A DNA stretch of 64,000 bases. It comes from Parasporobacterium sp. (GTDB taxonomy: Bacteria; Bacillota; Clostridia; Lachnospirales; Lachnospiraceae). Below the pieces are notes generated by a model. The model had not been told where the DNA came from and did not search any database. It worked only from the letters and a program-made list of their open reading frames with translations. The DNA is taken from positions 62,001-126,000 of the forward strand of contig JAFUBX010000036.1 of the NCBI GenBank assembly GCA_017459985.1, in the 5' to 3' direction. Below, piece after piece: positions 42,644 through 50,586 of this stretch (the stretch's first letter is position 1; every line of letters starts with the position of its first letter). A program made the position numbers and the translations under genes.

Positions 42644-44911
42644 TTATTCCTGAGGAGCTTCGGCCGGAGCCTCTGCTGCCTCGGATTCACCATTTTCAGA
42701 CTCCGGTGATTCCCCATCGGATTCCCCTGCTTCAGACTCTGCTGCTTCGCCTTCCGACTCGCCTGCTTCGGATTCTGCTGCTTCTGCTTCCTCATTCTCG
42801 GATTCTCCGCTGGAGGAACCATCATCTGCGCCTGCCACATAGACGAACTTCTCGCCATAGGTTCCCGGAGCTGCTTCTTCGTCAGCCGGAACAACCAGGA
42901 AGGATCCGTCTCCCAGATCTGTAACTTCTGCAAATACATGGGCTCCTTCTGCGATATCCAGATAGGTCACCAGGGAAGCGGCTGCCGGTTTCCATGTACC
43001 ATTCACAGTCACATCCAGATGTGCGGCTCCATTGTAATAGATCTGGTTGATCACATGGCATACCAGATAATATTCCATAGTGGAGAATTTCGTGAACTGC
43101 AGAGCAACTGCTTCATCCTTGTTCTCGGTTACTTCCCCGTTTGCATCCAGGAATACATACTCCACATCATCCAGGCCGGCATAGAAACCAGTCTGTTCTG
43201 CATGGGCGGCATTGGCTTCATCGATGGCTGCGATCACGTCATCCACATTTCTTCCGTTCAGGAACATACCATGTACATGGCTGGTCAGAGCAATGTCGCC
43301 ATTCAGGACAGCGTCTTCTGCGATGGTAACATCCAGAGCGTCCGGAGCCTGCTCATAATATCCGGATCCGTTATAGACATCACCGGTGTACTCGCCGTTG
43401 GAGAAGGTCACAGTACCATAGGTACCCGGAGTGGTCTTCTCATAGTAAGCAACGGTGCCGGCATCGGTCGGATTCTCTACTTCACGGTATCCGCCGTCCG
43501 GAGCGTCTTCATAATAGGTCTTGGACGGATCCACTGCGGAGTCTTCGGTAAATACATAAGAAGCTTCTGCTTCAAATGCTTCGGTCGGAAATCCGGGTGC
43601 TTCTTCCAGATAAATACCAAAGGGATCAAATCCGCCGATGGTGGTATTATCATTATCCATCAGCTGTACCAGAACGCCGTTGCCCGGATTCAGTTCTGCG
43701 CCATCAAAATACCAGTCCACGTTTGCGTCTCTGTAGATGGCAATTGCATCTGCCGTATTAAATACAGAACCTTCTCTCAGAGTGACAGTACCTGCAGTCT
43801 GTCCCAGGAAACCAAATACGGTATTAACGACAGAGTCTTTGTCTTCTTCTGCTGTATAAGTATAGATCACATCGCCGGTTGCGCTGTCTGTTGCTTCATA
43901 GGTTTCCCCTGCCTTCAGGCCCTGGAAATAAGCATCTCCGCCGTAATCCACAACCGCCCAGGTAGCGCCATTGATGTCAACGCCGTAGAAGTTCTCTACG
44001 GAGCTTCCGATCATGAATGCTGCGTATGCGGAACCATAAGCATCCTCATCATAGCCCAGGATCTTCCAGCCGCTGTTCATGCCGCCGGCAGATTCCGGAA
44101 GTACATTCAGAGAGGTATTGTACAGCCAGTAATAAGGTGCGGTGCAACCGTCAGTGGACAGAACTGCCCAGCCGCCGGAGGTAACTTCGGAATCCGCAAT
44201 GACCAGATTCGGATTTACGCCGAGAACATTGATCGTACGGACGGCACCTTGAAGGCTCAGTACCCACGGAGGAGAAATCATGACGTCGGTCTGAGCTGTA
44301 TTGTGATAGTCTTCATAAAAATCCTTGAACGGATTGGCTCCGACTGCTGTCAGGACGGAGTCCTCCACAAACAGATTGGAACCGGTAACATTGGCGAAGG
44401 ATCTCACGATTCCTTCACTGAGGAAATTCACATCCTTAACATAAACATTGCTGCCGTCTACTTCTGTAATTGCAGCACCCATTCCGGTGAAGTCGGAATC
44501 ATAGGTTCCGTCGCCATCATCATGGACATAGAGATCACCGGTAACATTGACTGTGCCTTCTCCGAAGACACGGACTGCGGTGAATCCTTCTCCCTCCACC
44601 TCATCCTGAAGTGTCAGGGAATACGTTCCGCCTTCCTCTGTGACACGGTCTGCCCAGTTGGAATTGGCTTCATCGATTTCGCCGTCTGTAACAGCTACGC
44701 CGACATAGATATGTCCCATATCATGTTCTTCACGATTGACCGTGGTATTGTTCGTGCCGAACTCAGACACAGTCATATCTTCGATGCTGGACACATTCAG
44801 TCCTGCCTGTGCGCCGGGTGCCGGTTCGGCTGCAAACGCTGTGAAAGAGCTGGTCACAACCAAAGCCGCTGCAGTGCAGGCTGCGAAGATCATTTTGTTT
44901 CTTTTCTGCAT
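42644..44911 (-). CDS. Secreted beta-helix (adhesin-like) protein with acidic low-complexity tail
   Basis: About 755 residues. AAGGAG precedes the ATG at 44,911, and the signal peptide is MQKRNKMIFAACTAAALVVT…TAFAAEP. The body is a run of short beta-strand coils with repeated V-x-V/D-S patterns (FGEGTVNVTGDLYVHDDGDG, TGSNLFVEDSVLTAVG), typical of a right-handed beta-helix. The last 50 residues are a Glu/Ser/Ala repeat (ESEAGESEGEAAESEAGES). No sortase or membrane anchor is visible. It is related over its middle to the upstream gene at 45,005-46,399. It could bind or process polymers at the surface; no catalytic site is recognised. Confidence 0.75.
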   Translation of the reverse strand: MQKRNKMIFAACTAAALVVTSSFTAFAAEPAPGAQAGLNVSSIEDMTVSEFGTNNTTVNREEHDMGHIYVGVAVTDGEIDEANSNWADRVTEEGGTYSLTLQDEVEGEGFTAVRVFGEGTVNVTGDLYVHDDGDGTYDSDFTGMGAAITEVDGSNVYVKDVNFLSEGIVRSFANVTGSNLFVEDSVLTAVGANPFKDFYEDYHNTAQTDVMISPPWVLSLQGAVRTINVLGVNPNLVIADSEVTSGGWAVLSTDGCTAPYYWLYNTSLNVLPESAGGMNSGWKILGYDEDAYGSAYAAFMIGSSVENFYGVDINGATWAVVDYGGDAYFQGLKAGETYEATDSATGDVIYTYTAEEDKDSVVNTVFGFLGQTAGTVTLREGSVFNTADAIAIYRDANVDWYFDGAELNPGNGVLVQLMDNDNTTIGGFDPFGIYLEEAPGFPTEAFEAEASYVFTEDSAVDPSKTYYEDAPDGGYREVENPTDAGTVAYYEKTTPGTYGTVTFSNGEYTGDVYNGSGYYEQAPDALDVTIAEDAVLNGDIALTSHVHGMFLNGRNVDDVIAAIDEANAAHAEQTGFYAGLDDVEYVFLDANGEVTENKDEAVALQFTKFSTMEYYLVCHVINQIYYNGAAHLDVTVNGTWKPAAASLVTYLDIAEGAHVFAEVTDLGDGSFLVVPADEEAAPGTYGEKFVYVAGADDGSSSGESENEEAEAAESEAGESEGEAAESEAGESDGESPESENGESEAAEAPAEAPQE

Positions 44912-45004
44912 AGTTTTACTCCTTCCGTTTCTTTTTTGTAACGATTCAAACACCGGGAGGCAGATCGCTCTATCTGCCTCCTTCGGGTGTATTGACTCCA
45001 TCAA

Positions 45005-46399
45005 TTATTCTGTTACAACCAGTTTTCCGCCGCTGAACAGATCATATTCCCCGGCCGGTCCTCCGGCTGCACGGATCGTCACGCCCTTCGGTGCATCGAT
45101 CTGGTTCAGGAAGAGCTCTCCGCTGAGGGTGACTTCGGAATCCCCGGTTGCATACCAGTAGCTGCGCACATCCATCTGAAGATTTGCCCCATGGATCGCA
45201 CCGGTCATGTGCACCTTCCGGAAGTCCAGATACATCTCTCTCTGGGTATCCTCATGCAGGAAATCCCCTTCCAGCTTCATTTCCTCGAAGGCCGCACGGA
45301 TGCCGAAGGGATGATCATTGGGAATGGTGCGGGCGGGATCGTCATTCACTTCGGAGCGGAGAATGATCCCCAGATCGGACTGCAGTTCGGTACGGTAGAA
45401 ATGCAGATCAGTGTTCTCGCTTCTGCATAACATCACTTCCCTGCAGGAATGGATTCTGCTGTTCTTCACTTCCATCTCCCCGACTTCTTCCGGTGTGCCG
45501 TTCACATTATGAATCAGGGCAAAATAAGCGCCGTTTTCGCAGACACATTCGTCAAAGTGGGCATCGGATTTGCCGGCCAGAAGTATGGACATATCCGCCA
45601 CATCAAAGTTGCAGCGGTTGAAAAAGACATGGCAGTCCGGATCCGCATAGGTTCCATATCCCCTCTTGGTGACGATAATGTCGCAGTCGTTGGCTTCCAG
45701 ATATAAGAACCCCTCTGCGCCTTCCGTGGACAGCGCTCCCCATCCGTCACAGATGATCTTGCTGTCATAGAAATAGCTGTAGGAGTTGGTCATGGTGCAG
45801 TGAGCGCGGCTGTTGCCTTCGATCAGAAGGCTCTTCGGCGGGGTTGCCATCGGCTCTGTGATGGGCTCATATCCGTCTCCCCAGGGTTCCCCATGGGACC
45901 AGAGAACCGAATCGTAGACATACAGTCTGGAACCTGTTTCCGCCGTAGTGCAGAAGCGGCTCTTGCCGTATCCGTTGATGACCGCGTTGCGGACCGTTAC
46001 GGTTGCTCCGTTTCTGGCGGAAACGCCGGTATCGGGGCCTCCCAGCCCTTTGCCGATCCCTTCCAGGGTGATATAGGCGTTTTCAACAATGGCATTTGTT
46101 TCGGGACCATCGCAGTACACGCCGCCGTCTTTGCCGTCATAACCCACAACCTTCAGATTGTAAATATGCTGGCCGTCGATCTGTCCGCCCATCAGAATCT
46201 CCGGATTGGCCACCTGGGCTATCCCATCCCGGACTTCCACTGCGGCCTTTGCGTCTTCATATCCAGCGAACCAGTCAAATACTTCTCCGCCGGGATTCAT
46301 GATCTGGTTGACGGTTGTTACCAGATCGGCCACCTTTAATGTGATCTGGCCGTGCTCCTGTTCATTGACGGCCGGTTTCTTAAACTCCAGTTTCTTCAT
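45005..46399 (-). CDS. Beta-helix paralogue without signal peptide
   Basis: A 464-residue protein that starts MKKLEFKKPAVNEQEHGQIT with a good AGAGG site and no signal peptide. Its middle is clearly related to the secreted protein next door: ICDGWGALSTEGAEGFLYL here matches the TSGGWAVLSTDGCTAPYYWL stretch there, and TPPKSLLIEGNSR matches SPPWVLSLQGAVR. Repeating strand turns (SRLYVYDSVLWSHG, NAIVENAYITLEGIG) fit a right-handed beta-helix. An apparently cytoplasmic copy beside an exported one is unusual. No function is claimed. Confidence 0.75.
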   Translation of the reverse strand: MKKLEFKKPAVNEQEHGQITLKVADLVTTVNQIMNPGGEVFDWFAGYEDAKAAVEVRDGIAQVANPEILMGGQIDGQHIYNLKVVGYDGKDGGVYCDGPETNAIVENAYITLEGIGKGLGGPDTGVSARNGATVTVRNAVINGYGKSRFCTTAETGSRLYVYDSVLWSHGEPWGDGYEPITEPMATPPKSLLIEGNSRAHCTMTNSYSYFYDSKIICDGWGALSTEGAEGFLYLEANDCDIIVTKRGYGTYADPDCHVFFNRCNFDVADMSILLAGKSDAHFDECVCENGAYFALIHNVNGTPEEVGEMEVKNSRIHSCREVMLCRSENTDLHFYRTELQSDLGIILRSEVNDDPARTIPNDHPFGIRAAFEEMKLEGDFLHEDTQREMYLDFRKVHMTGAIHGANLQMDVRSYWYATGDSEVTLSGELFLNQIDAPKGVTIRAAGGPAGEYDLFSGGKLVVTE

Positions 46400-46463
46400 T
46401 TTCCTCTATTCCATTCTTTCTCTGTCTTAAAACTATCCGCGCTGCCCTCAGATGCCGTGAGAC

Positions 46464-46502
46464 ATAAAGCATCAGATGAAGGGAGTCGATCTGATGCTTT
46501 AT
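46464..46502 (-). terminator. Terminator of the second alcohol dehydrogenase gene
   Basis: A 14-bp perfect stem (ATAAAGCATCAGAT and complement) with an 11-nt loop lies between the dehydrogenase stop and the beta-helix gene. U-rich edge is short. Confidence 0.75.
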
Positions 46503-46547
46503 GTTCGGCACATTTATAGGAAGGTAACGATAATTTGCATCATAAAA

Positions 46548-47609
46548 TTACAGGGTCGGATCGATCAGGATCTTGATCTGGCCGGTACGGTCTTTCCGGT
46601 CAACGCCCTTTTCCACGCAGTCATCCAGGGCGATCACATCGGTCACCATTCCCGGGAACTCGATTTTCTTCTTTGCCAGCATCTCAAGATACATTTCGAT
46701 CTCTTCCGGTGTATAGGTGAAGCTGCAGATCAGCTCGATCTCTCTCGGGATCACCGGTGCCAGTGACAGCTGGTTCAGAGGCTCTCCGATAATACCTACC
46801 AGAAGCACCTGGCTTCCGGCCTTTGCCACCTGCATGACACAGTTCAGCAGGCTGGCCTGATTACCGGCACATTCCAGTGTCACATCTGCGCCGTCATTGT
46901 TGCCCAGGGCTTCCCGGACTGCCTTGCCCAGATCCGGACAGGTCTTTGCATTAATATAGGCATCTGCTCCGTACTGCCGGCAGATGGCTTCCTTCGGATC
47001 GCTGGTTCCGATGGCAACGACGGTTCTTGCGCCGGCTGCCTTGGCAATCTGGATTGCTGCCAGTCCGATGGGGCCGGTTCCTGAGATAGCCACAGTATCT
47101 CCGAATTTGAAATTGGATTTCCGGAGAGCATGAAGGGAAACACAGATCACGTCGAATAAAACCGCATCCTTCTCATCCACACCTTCCGGAACCGGAATAA
47201 TCATGGTGTGGGCCGGATCATCGATCAGCATATATTCTGCATAACCGCCATCCGGGCCGCCGATGCCGTTGGTTCTCGGAAAACCGTGCTCACAGATGTT
47301 TGGTCTTCCCTGGGAGCAGGGAGTGCAGTGTTCTTTACAGTAGGATGGAGGTCCACATAATACTTTATCCCCTACCTGGAATCCTTCCACTCCTTCTCCC
47401 AGCTCATAAACCGTGGCTACATTTTCATGGCCCAGTACGATTACCGGCTTTACGATCTCATATTTATAGGCTTCCATATCTGTTCCGCAAACACCGCAGT
47501 AATCGATCTTAACGACCATCTGGCCAGGGCCTGCCTTCGGGATATCCCGCTCTTCGATTCTGATGTCTCCTGCCCCGTAAAAAACGGCAACTTTCATTTT
47601 GTTTTCCAT
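46548..47609 (-). CDS. Zinc-dependent medium-chain alcohol dehydrogenase
   Basis: A 353-residue protein. YCGVCGTDMEAYK holds the catalytic Cys, GHENVATVYELGEGVEGFQ the His, and EHCTPCSQGRPNIC the structural-zinc Cys (the first Cys of the four is placed as CKEHC). The Rossmann motif is ISGTGPIGLAAIQIAKAAG. It resembles the dehydrogenase at 39,603-40,637, and both share the FxYTxEEI segment near the C-terminus. First gene of the minus-strand cluster, facing the LysR pair, so it is the likely direct target of one of them. Confidence 0.92.
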   Translation of the reverse strand: MENKMKVAVFYGAGDIRIEERDIPKAGPGQMVVKIDYCGVCGTDMEAYKYEIVKPVIVLGHENVATVYELGEGVEGFQVGDKVLCGPPSYCKEHCTPCSQGRPNICEHGFPRTNGIGGPDGGYAEYMLIDDPAHTMIIPVPEGVDEKDAVLFDVICVSLHALRKSNFKFGDTVAISGTGPIGLAAIQIAKAAGARTVVAIGTSDPKEAICRQYGADAYINAKTCPDLGKAVREALGNNDGADVTLECAGNQASLLNCVMQVAKAGSQVLLVGIIGEPLNQLSLAPVIPREIELICSFTYTPEEIEMYLEMLAKKKIEFPGMVTDVIALDDCVEKGVDRKDRTGQIKILIDPTL

Positions 47610-47632
47610 ATTGTCTCCTTCGCCTGATGCAT

Positions 47633-47668
47633 AGTATAGATAAATTTCTCAGTCTGTGATAAATTTCT
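47633..47668 (-). promoter_or_regulatory. Probable LysR-type control region in the divergent intergenic stretch
   Basis: On the minus strand a TATACT box (47,633-47,638) has no good -35. Instead, two exact copies of GATAAATTTCT (plus-strand coordinates 47,639-47,649 and 47,658-47,668, 19 bp apart) cover the -35 area. A small palindrome TTCAATTGAA lies at 47,694-47,703. This fits an activator-dependent promoter for the dehydrogenase gene. The rest of 47,610-47,948 shows nothing else. Confidence 0.5.
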
Positions 47669-47948
47669 TCGTATTAGTTTTATCAGCCTGAACTTCAATT
47701 GAAAATCACTTTGATTGTTTGGAAATTACAACCCTCAGAACCTGCTTTCCGGGGAATCTCCCTCTGCTTTTCCTTTTCCTTCAAGCTTTTCTTTCCCGAC
47801 AGCTCTGCCGGTTCTGAAATTTACAACTGATTGGTTCGGAATTCCCATGTTGCAGCCGGAAAAGCGGAGATATAATGCGGATTGTAAGATCACAACCATT
47901 TCTGTGATGCAGCAATTTTCCTGTAACCGGAAAAGAAAAGGAGATCCG

Positions 47949-48827
47949 ATGAACAGACTGGATATTTTCTGTTTTACGTCGATTGCCAGGACAAAAAGTT
48001 TTTCCGCTACCGCCCGGGAACTTCGGATTTCCCAGCAGGCAGTCAGCAAACATATCCGCAACCTGGAAACGGAGCTGGGGTATCCCCTGTTTTTCCGGGA
48101 CCGTACGTTTCTGGAGCTGACAAAAGCCGGGGTATATCTTCTGGATTACCTGTCGGAACGTGCGCAGATCCTGAAGGGGATTCAGACCGAATTCCTCTCC
48201 GGGGATACTTCCGGAACGCTCAATATCGGCTGTTCCCAATGGGTCGGAAGTCCCGGCTGGTTTCATGATGCAGTCCGTAGATTTCATGGGGAGCGAAAGG
48301 ATCTGGAGATCCATATGCAGGATCTGGATGCCCCGGAAGCAGTGCAGGCAATCCGGGAGAACCGGATCGATGTATTTCTGGCTTCCCGGTATATGGCCCG
48401 GCACATTCCCTCCCAATGGGACAGTCTGGTTGTCCGGAAACAGCCTCTTTACCTCATCGGCGACCGGCACTTCTCCTTGAAGGATGAACAGCGTGAATTC
48501 TTTCCGTTTTATGTTTCCTCCGCCGGCGAGGAAAATGAGAATGCCATCCGGCTGCAGGTTCTTAAGACCTGCGGAAAACTGGGATTTGTACCCCGGGACA
48601 TCATCTGCTGTCCGGATATGGGAACGGTCATGCTGAACATTATTCTGAACGGCGGGATCACTCTGGGTTCCTATCCTCCGGAGCGGGGGAATATCCGGGA
48701 TTTTTCCTGCTGGGATACAGGGCTTCAGGCCGAGATCCTGATTTGTCTGCCTTATATCAGCCGGAACCCTTACGCCCGTCAGTTTGCCGGATATCTGCAG
48801 AAAAAGGAGGGAAATGCATATGAATAA
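47949..48827 (+). CDS. LysR-family transcriptional regulator (first of a tandem pair)
   Basis: About 292 residues from the ATG at 47,949, preceded by AAAGGAG. The helix-turn-helix is SFSATARELRISQQAVSKHI and RNLETELGYPLFFRDR. The effector domain starts near SGTLNIGCSQWVG. Divergent from the dehydrogenase cluster. It overlaps the start of a second LysR gene by 8 nt. Confidence 0.92.
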   Translation: MNRLDIFCFTSIARTKSFSATARELRISQQAVSKHIRNLETELGYPLFFRDRTFLELTKAGVYLLDYLSERAQILKGIQTEFLSGDTSGTLNIGCSQWVGSPGWFHDAVRRFHGERKDLEIHMQDLDAPEAVQAIRENRIDVFLASRYMARHIPSQWDSLVVRKQPLYLIGDRHFSLKDEQREFFPFYVSSAGEENENAIRLQVLKTCGKLGFVPRDIICCPDMGTVMLNIILNGGITLGSYPPERGNIRDFSCWDTGLQAEILICLPYISRNPYARQFAGYLQKKEGNAYE

Positions 48828-49791
48828 GGTTCAGATCGACTGTTTTCTGGCCGCTGCCCATACCGGCTCCATCACTTCTGCGGCGAATGATCTGTTTCTT
48901 TCTCCCCAGGTGGTCAGCCAACATATCCTGAACCTGGAAAAGCAGCTGGATAAGGCTTTATTTATCCGAAGCAGGAACGGCGTGTCACTCACGCCGGAGG
49001 GACAGCATTTTTATTCTTATGCCGTCCAATGGAGCGGTCTTTATGAAAACACGCTTCGCAGGATCGAGGAATATTATGCCAGCATCTCCGCTTCTTTCCG
49101 GATCGGGATCTCCGAATATATTGATGTGATGGGACAGATCTCCGGAGACATTGCTTCTTTCCGGGAGAAGTATCCCCAGATATCCATGACCGGAAGTCAG
49201 GATAAAAACCGGGTCCTGCTGGAGAAGATCCGGAGCGGAAGCCTGGACGCAGCGATCATCAATGAAATGCAGATCCTCTCAGGCGATGAATTTGACTACA
49301 GACCCTTCGCGAAGGAGGATCTGCGGCTTTATATTTCAGGAGAACTTTCCCGGGATCTGAAACACAAAAAGACAGAAATCACTATGGAAGAACTGCAGGA
49401 ACTCTGCAGGGATCTTCCCCATATCAGTACCAGCTACGGGGCCTGGGAAAGCTCGGACTGGGAAGAGATCTCGCATCGGATGACAAACTTCCTGGGGTAT
49501 GATTTTTCCAGACATTATGAAGCGACAAATTTCCGTTCCTGTGTTCTGAATCTGAATACGGTTCCCTGCTCCGTAGTATGTGATGCGCGGTTCGGATATC
49601 TCCCGCCGGAGAACCCATTCTTCAGCCTGCCTCTGAAGGCGGAAACCTATCTTTGCATCCTGTGGCACAGAAAAAACGAGAATCCCCTGATCCAGGATTT
49701 CATCCGGCACATGACAGATTACTATTCTGAGCCAACGGTCCTACCGCCAGGGCCCCGGAACATGATTGCAAGCTCTTCTGAAATGGATTAG
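48820..49791 (+). CDS. LysR-family transcriptional regulator (second of a tandem pair)
   Basis: About 323 residues beginning MNKVQIDCFLAAAHTGSITS; helix-turn-helix AANDLFLSPQVVSQHILNLE. The ATG at 48,820 has GGAGG at 9 nt; another ATG six bases earlier is too near. The effector half is only weakly like that of the first regulator, so this is not a recent duplication. Overlapping tandem LysR genes imply co-expression and possibly joint or counteracting control of the cluster at 35-47 kb. Confidence 0.9.
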   Translation: MNKVQIDCFLAAAHTGSITSAANDLFLSPQVVSQHILNLEKQLDKALFIRSRNGVSLTPEGQHFYSYAVQWSGLYENTLRRIEEYYASISASFRIGISEYIDVMGQISGDIASFREKYPQISMTGSQDKNRVLLEKIRSGSLDAAIINEMQILSGDEFDYRPFAKEDLRLYISGELSRDLKHKKTEITMEELQELCRDLPHISTSYGAWESSDWEEISHRMTNFLGYDFSRHYEATNFRSCVLNLNTVPCSVVCDARFGYLPPENPFFSLPLKAETYLCILWHRKNENPLIQDFIRHMTDYYSEPTVLPPGPRNMIASSSEMD

Positions 49792-49821
49792 TATTATCAG
49801 AAAAGGAAAAGGAGTTAAGCC

Positions 49822-50463
49822 ATGAGGGAAGAAGAGAAATTATTATCCGGCATCTTATTCAGTCCTTTCGACCCCGAGCTGCGGGCATTGAAACTGAAAA
49901 CCCATAAACTGAACGTGGATTATAATCAGACATATGAAGATGAAGAAGAGAAACGTTCGAAGATTCTGACAGAGATCCTTGGTGAATTCGGGGATGGCGG
50001 ATTTATCCAGGGGCCGATCGCATTCCATTACGGAAAACACACCCGGATCGGGAAAAACTTTTTCGGCAATTTCAATCTGACCGTGCAGGATGACGCAGAG
50101 GTCGTAATTGGTGATGACTGCAATTTCGGCCCGAATGTTACCATTGTGACCCCGGTACATCCGCTCCTTCCGGACGAGCGAAAGGAAATGATGAATGCGC
50201 AGGGGGAACGAAAGCATCTGTGCTACGCCCGCCCTGTTCATATCGGACACGACTGCTGGTTTGGCGCATCTGTGACTGTCTGCCCCGGAGTCACGATCGG
50301 AGATAATTGTGTGATCGGAGCCGGAAGTGTCGTCACCCGGGATATTCCTTCAGACAGCTTTGCTGCCGGTGTCCCTTGCCGGGTGATCCGCAGGATTACA
50401 GAGAAAGACAGTATGATCTATCACCCGGAGGTCCTTGCCGACAACCAGGTGATCCCCCGATGA
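49822..50463 (+). CDS. Sugar O-acetyltransferase (Maa/LacA-like)
   Basis: A 213-residue hexapeptide-repeat acetyltransferase. GFIQGPIAFHYGKHTRIGKN begins the beta-helix, the catalytic His is in TPVHPLLPDERKEM, and the end has WFGASVTVCPGVTIGDN and GAGSVVTRDIPSDSFAAG. It follows the LysR pair on the same strand by 30 nt and may be co-transcribed. Only moderately like the family member at 31,432-31,995. Confidence 0.9.
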   Translation: MREEEKLLSGILFSPFDPELRALKLKTHKLNVDYNQTYEDEEEKRSKILTEILGEFGDGGFIQGPIAFHYGKHTRIGKNFFGNFNLTVQDDAEVVIGDDCNFGPNVTIVTPVHPLLPDERKEMMNAQGERKHLCYARPVHIGHDCWFGASVTVCPGVTIGDNCVIGAGSVVTRDIPSDSFAAGVPCRVIRRITEKDSMIYHPEVLADNQVIPR

Positions 50464-50472
50464 CAGCAAAAC

Positions 50473-50501
50473 TCCGGGCTGCACGAATGTGACAGCCCGG
50501 A
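50473..50501. terminator. Hairpin between converging acetyltransferase and hydrogenase genes
   Basis: A 9-bp perfect stem TCCGGGCTG / CAGCCCGGA lies between the two stops. On the minus strand it is followed by GTTTTG, so it may end the hydrogenase operon and perhaps act both ways. Confidence 0.65.
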
Positions 50502-50510
50502 ATTCTCAAT

Positions 50511-50561
50511 AACTGCGTTTGTCTTAAAAAACCACGTTTGTCTTAAACTGCGTTTGTCTCA
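50511..50561. repeat. Three short degenerate tandem repeats
   Basis: CGTTTGTCTTA, CGTTTGTCTTA and CGTTTGTCTCA occur at 50,516, 50,535 and 50,551 in the intergenic stretch downstream of hydA. Confidence 0.7.
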
Positions 50562-50586
50562 AGCGGCCAAATGATCCGGCATTCTT

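Noticed and set aside
42938..44941. Long plus-strand ORF (667 residues) opposite the secreted beta-helix gene
   Set aside because: A complementary-frame shadow with improbable Cys/Ile-rich composition; the minus strand has a signal peptide, ribosome-binding site and a paralogue.
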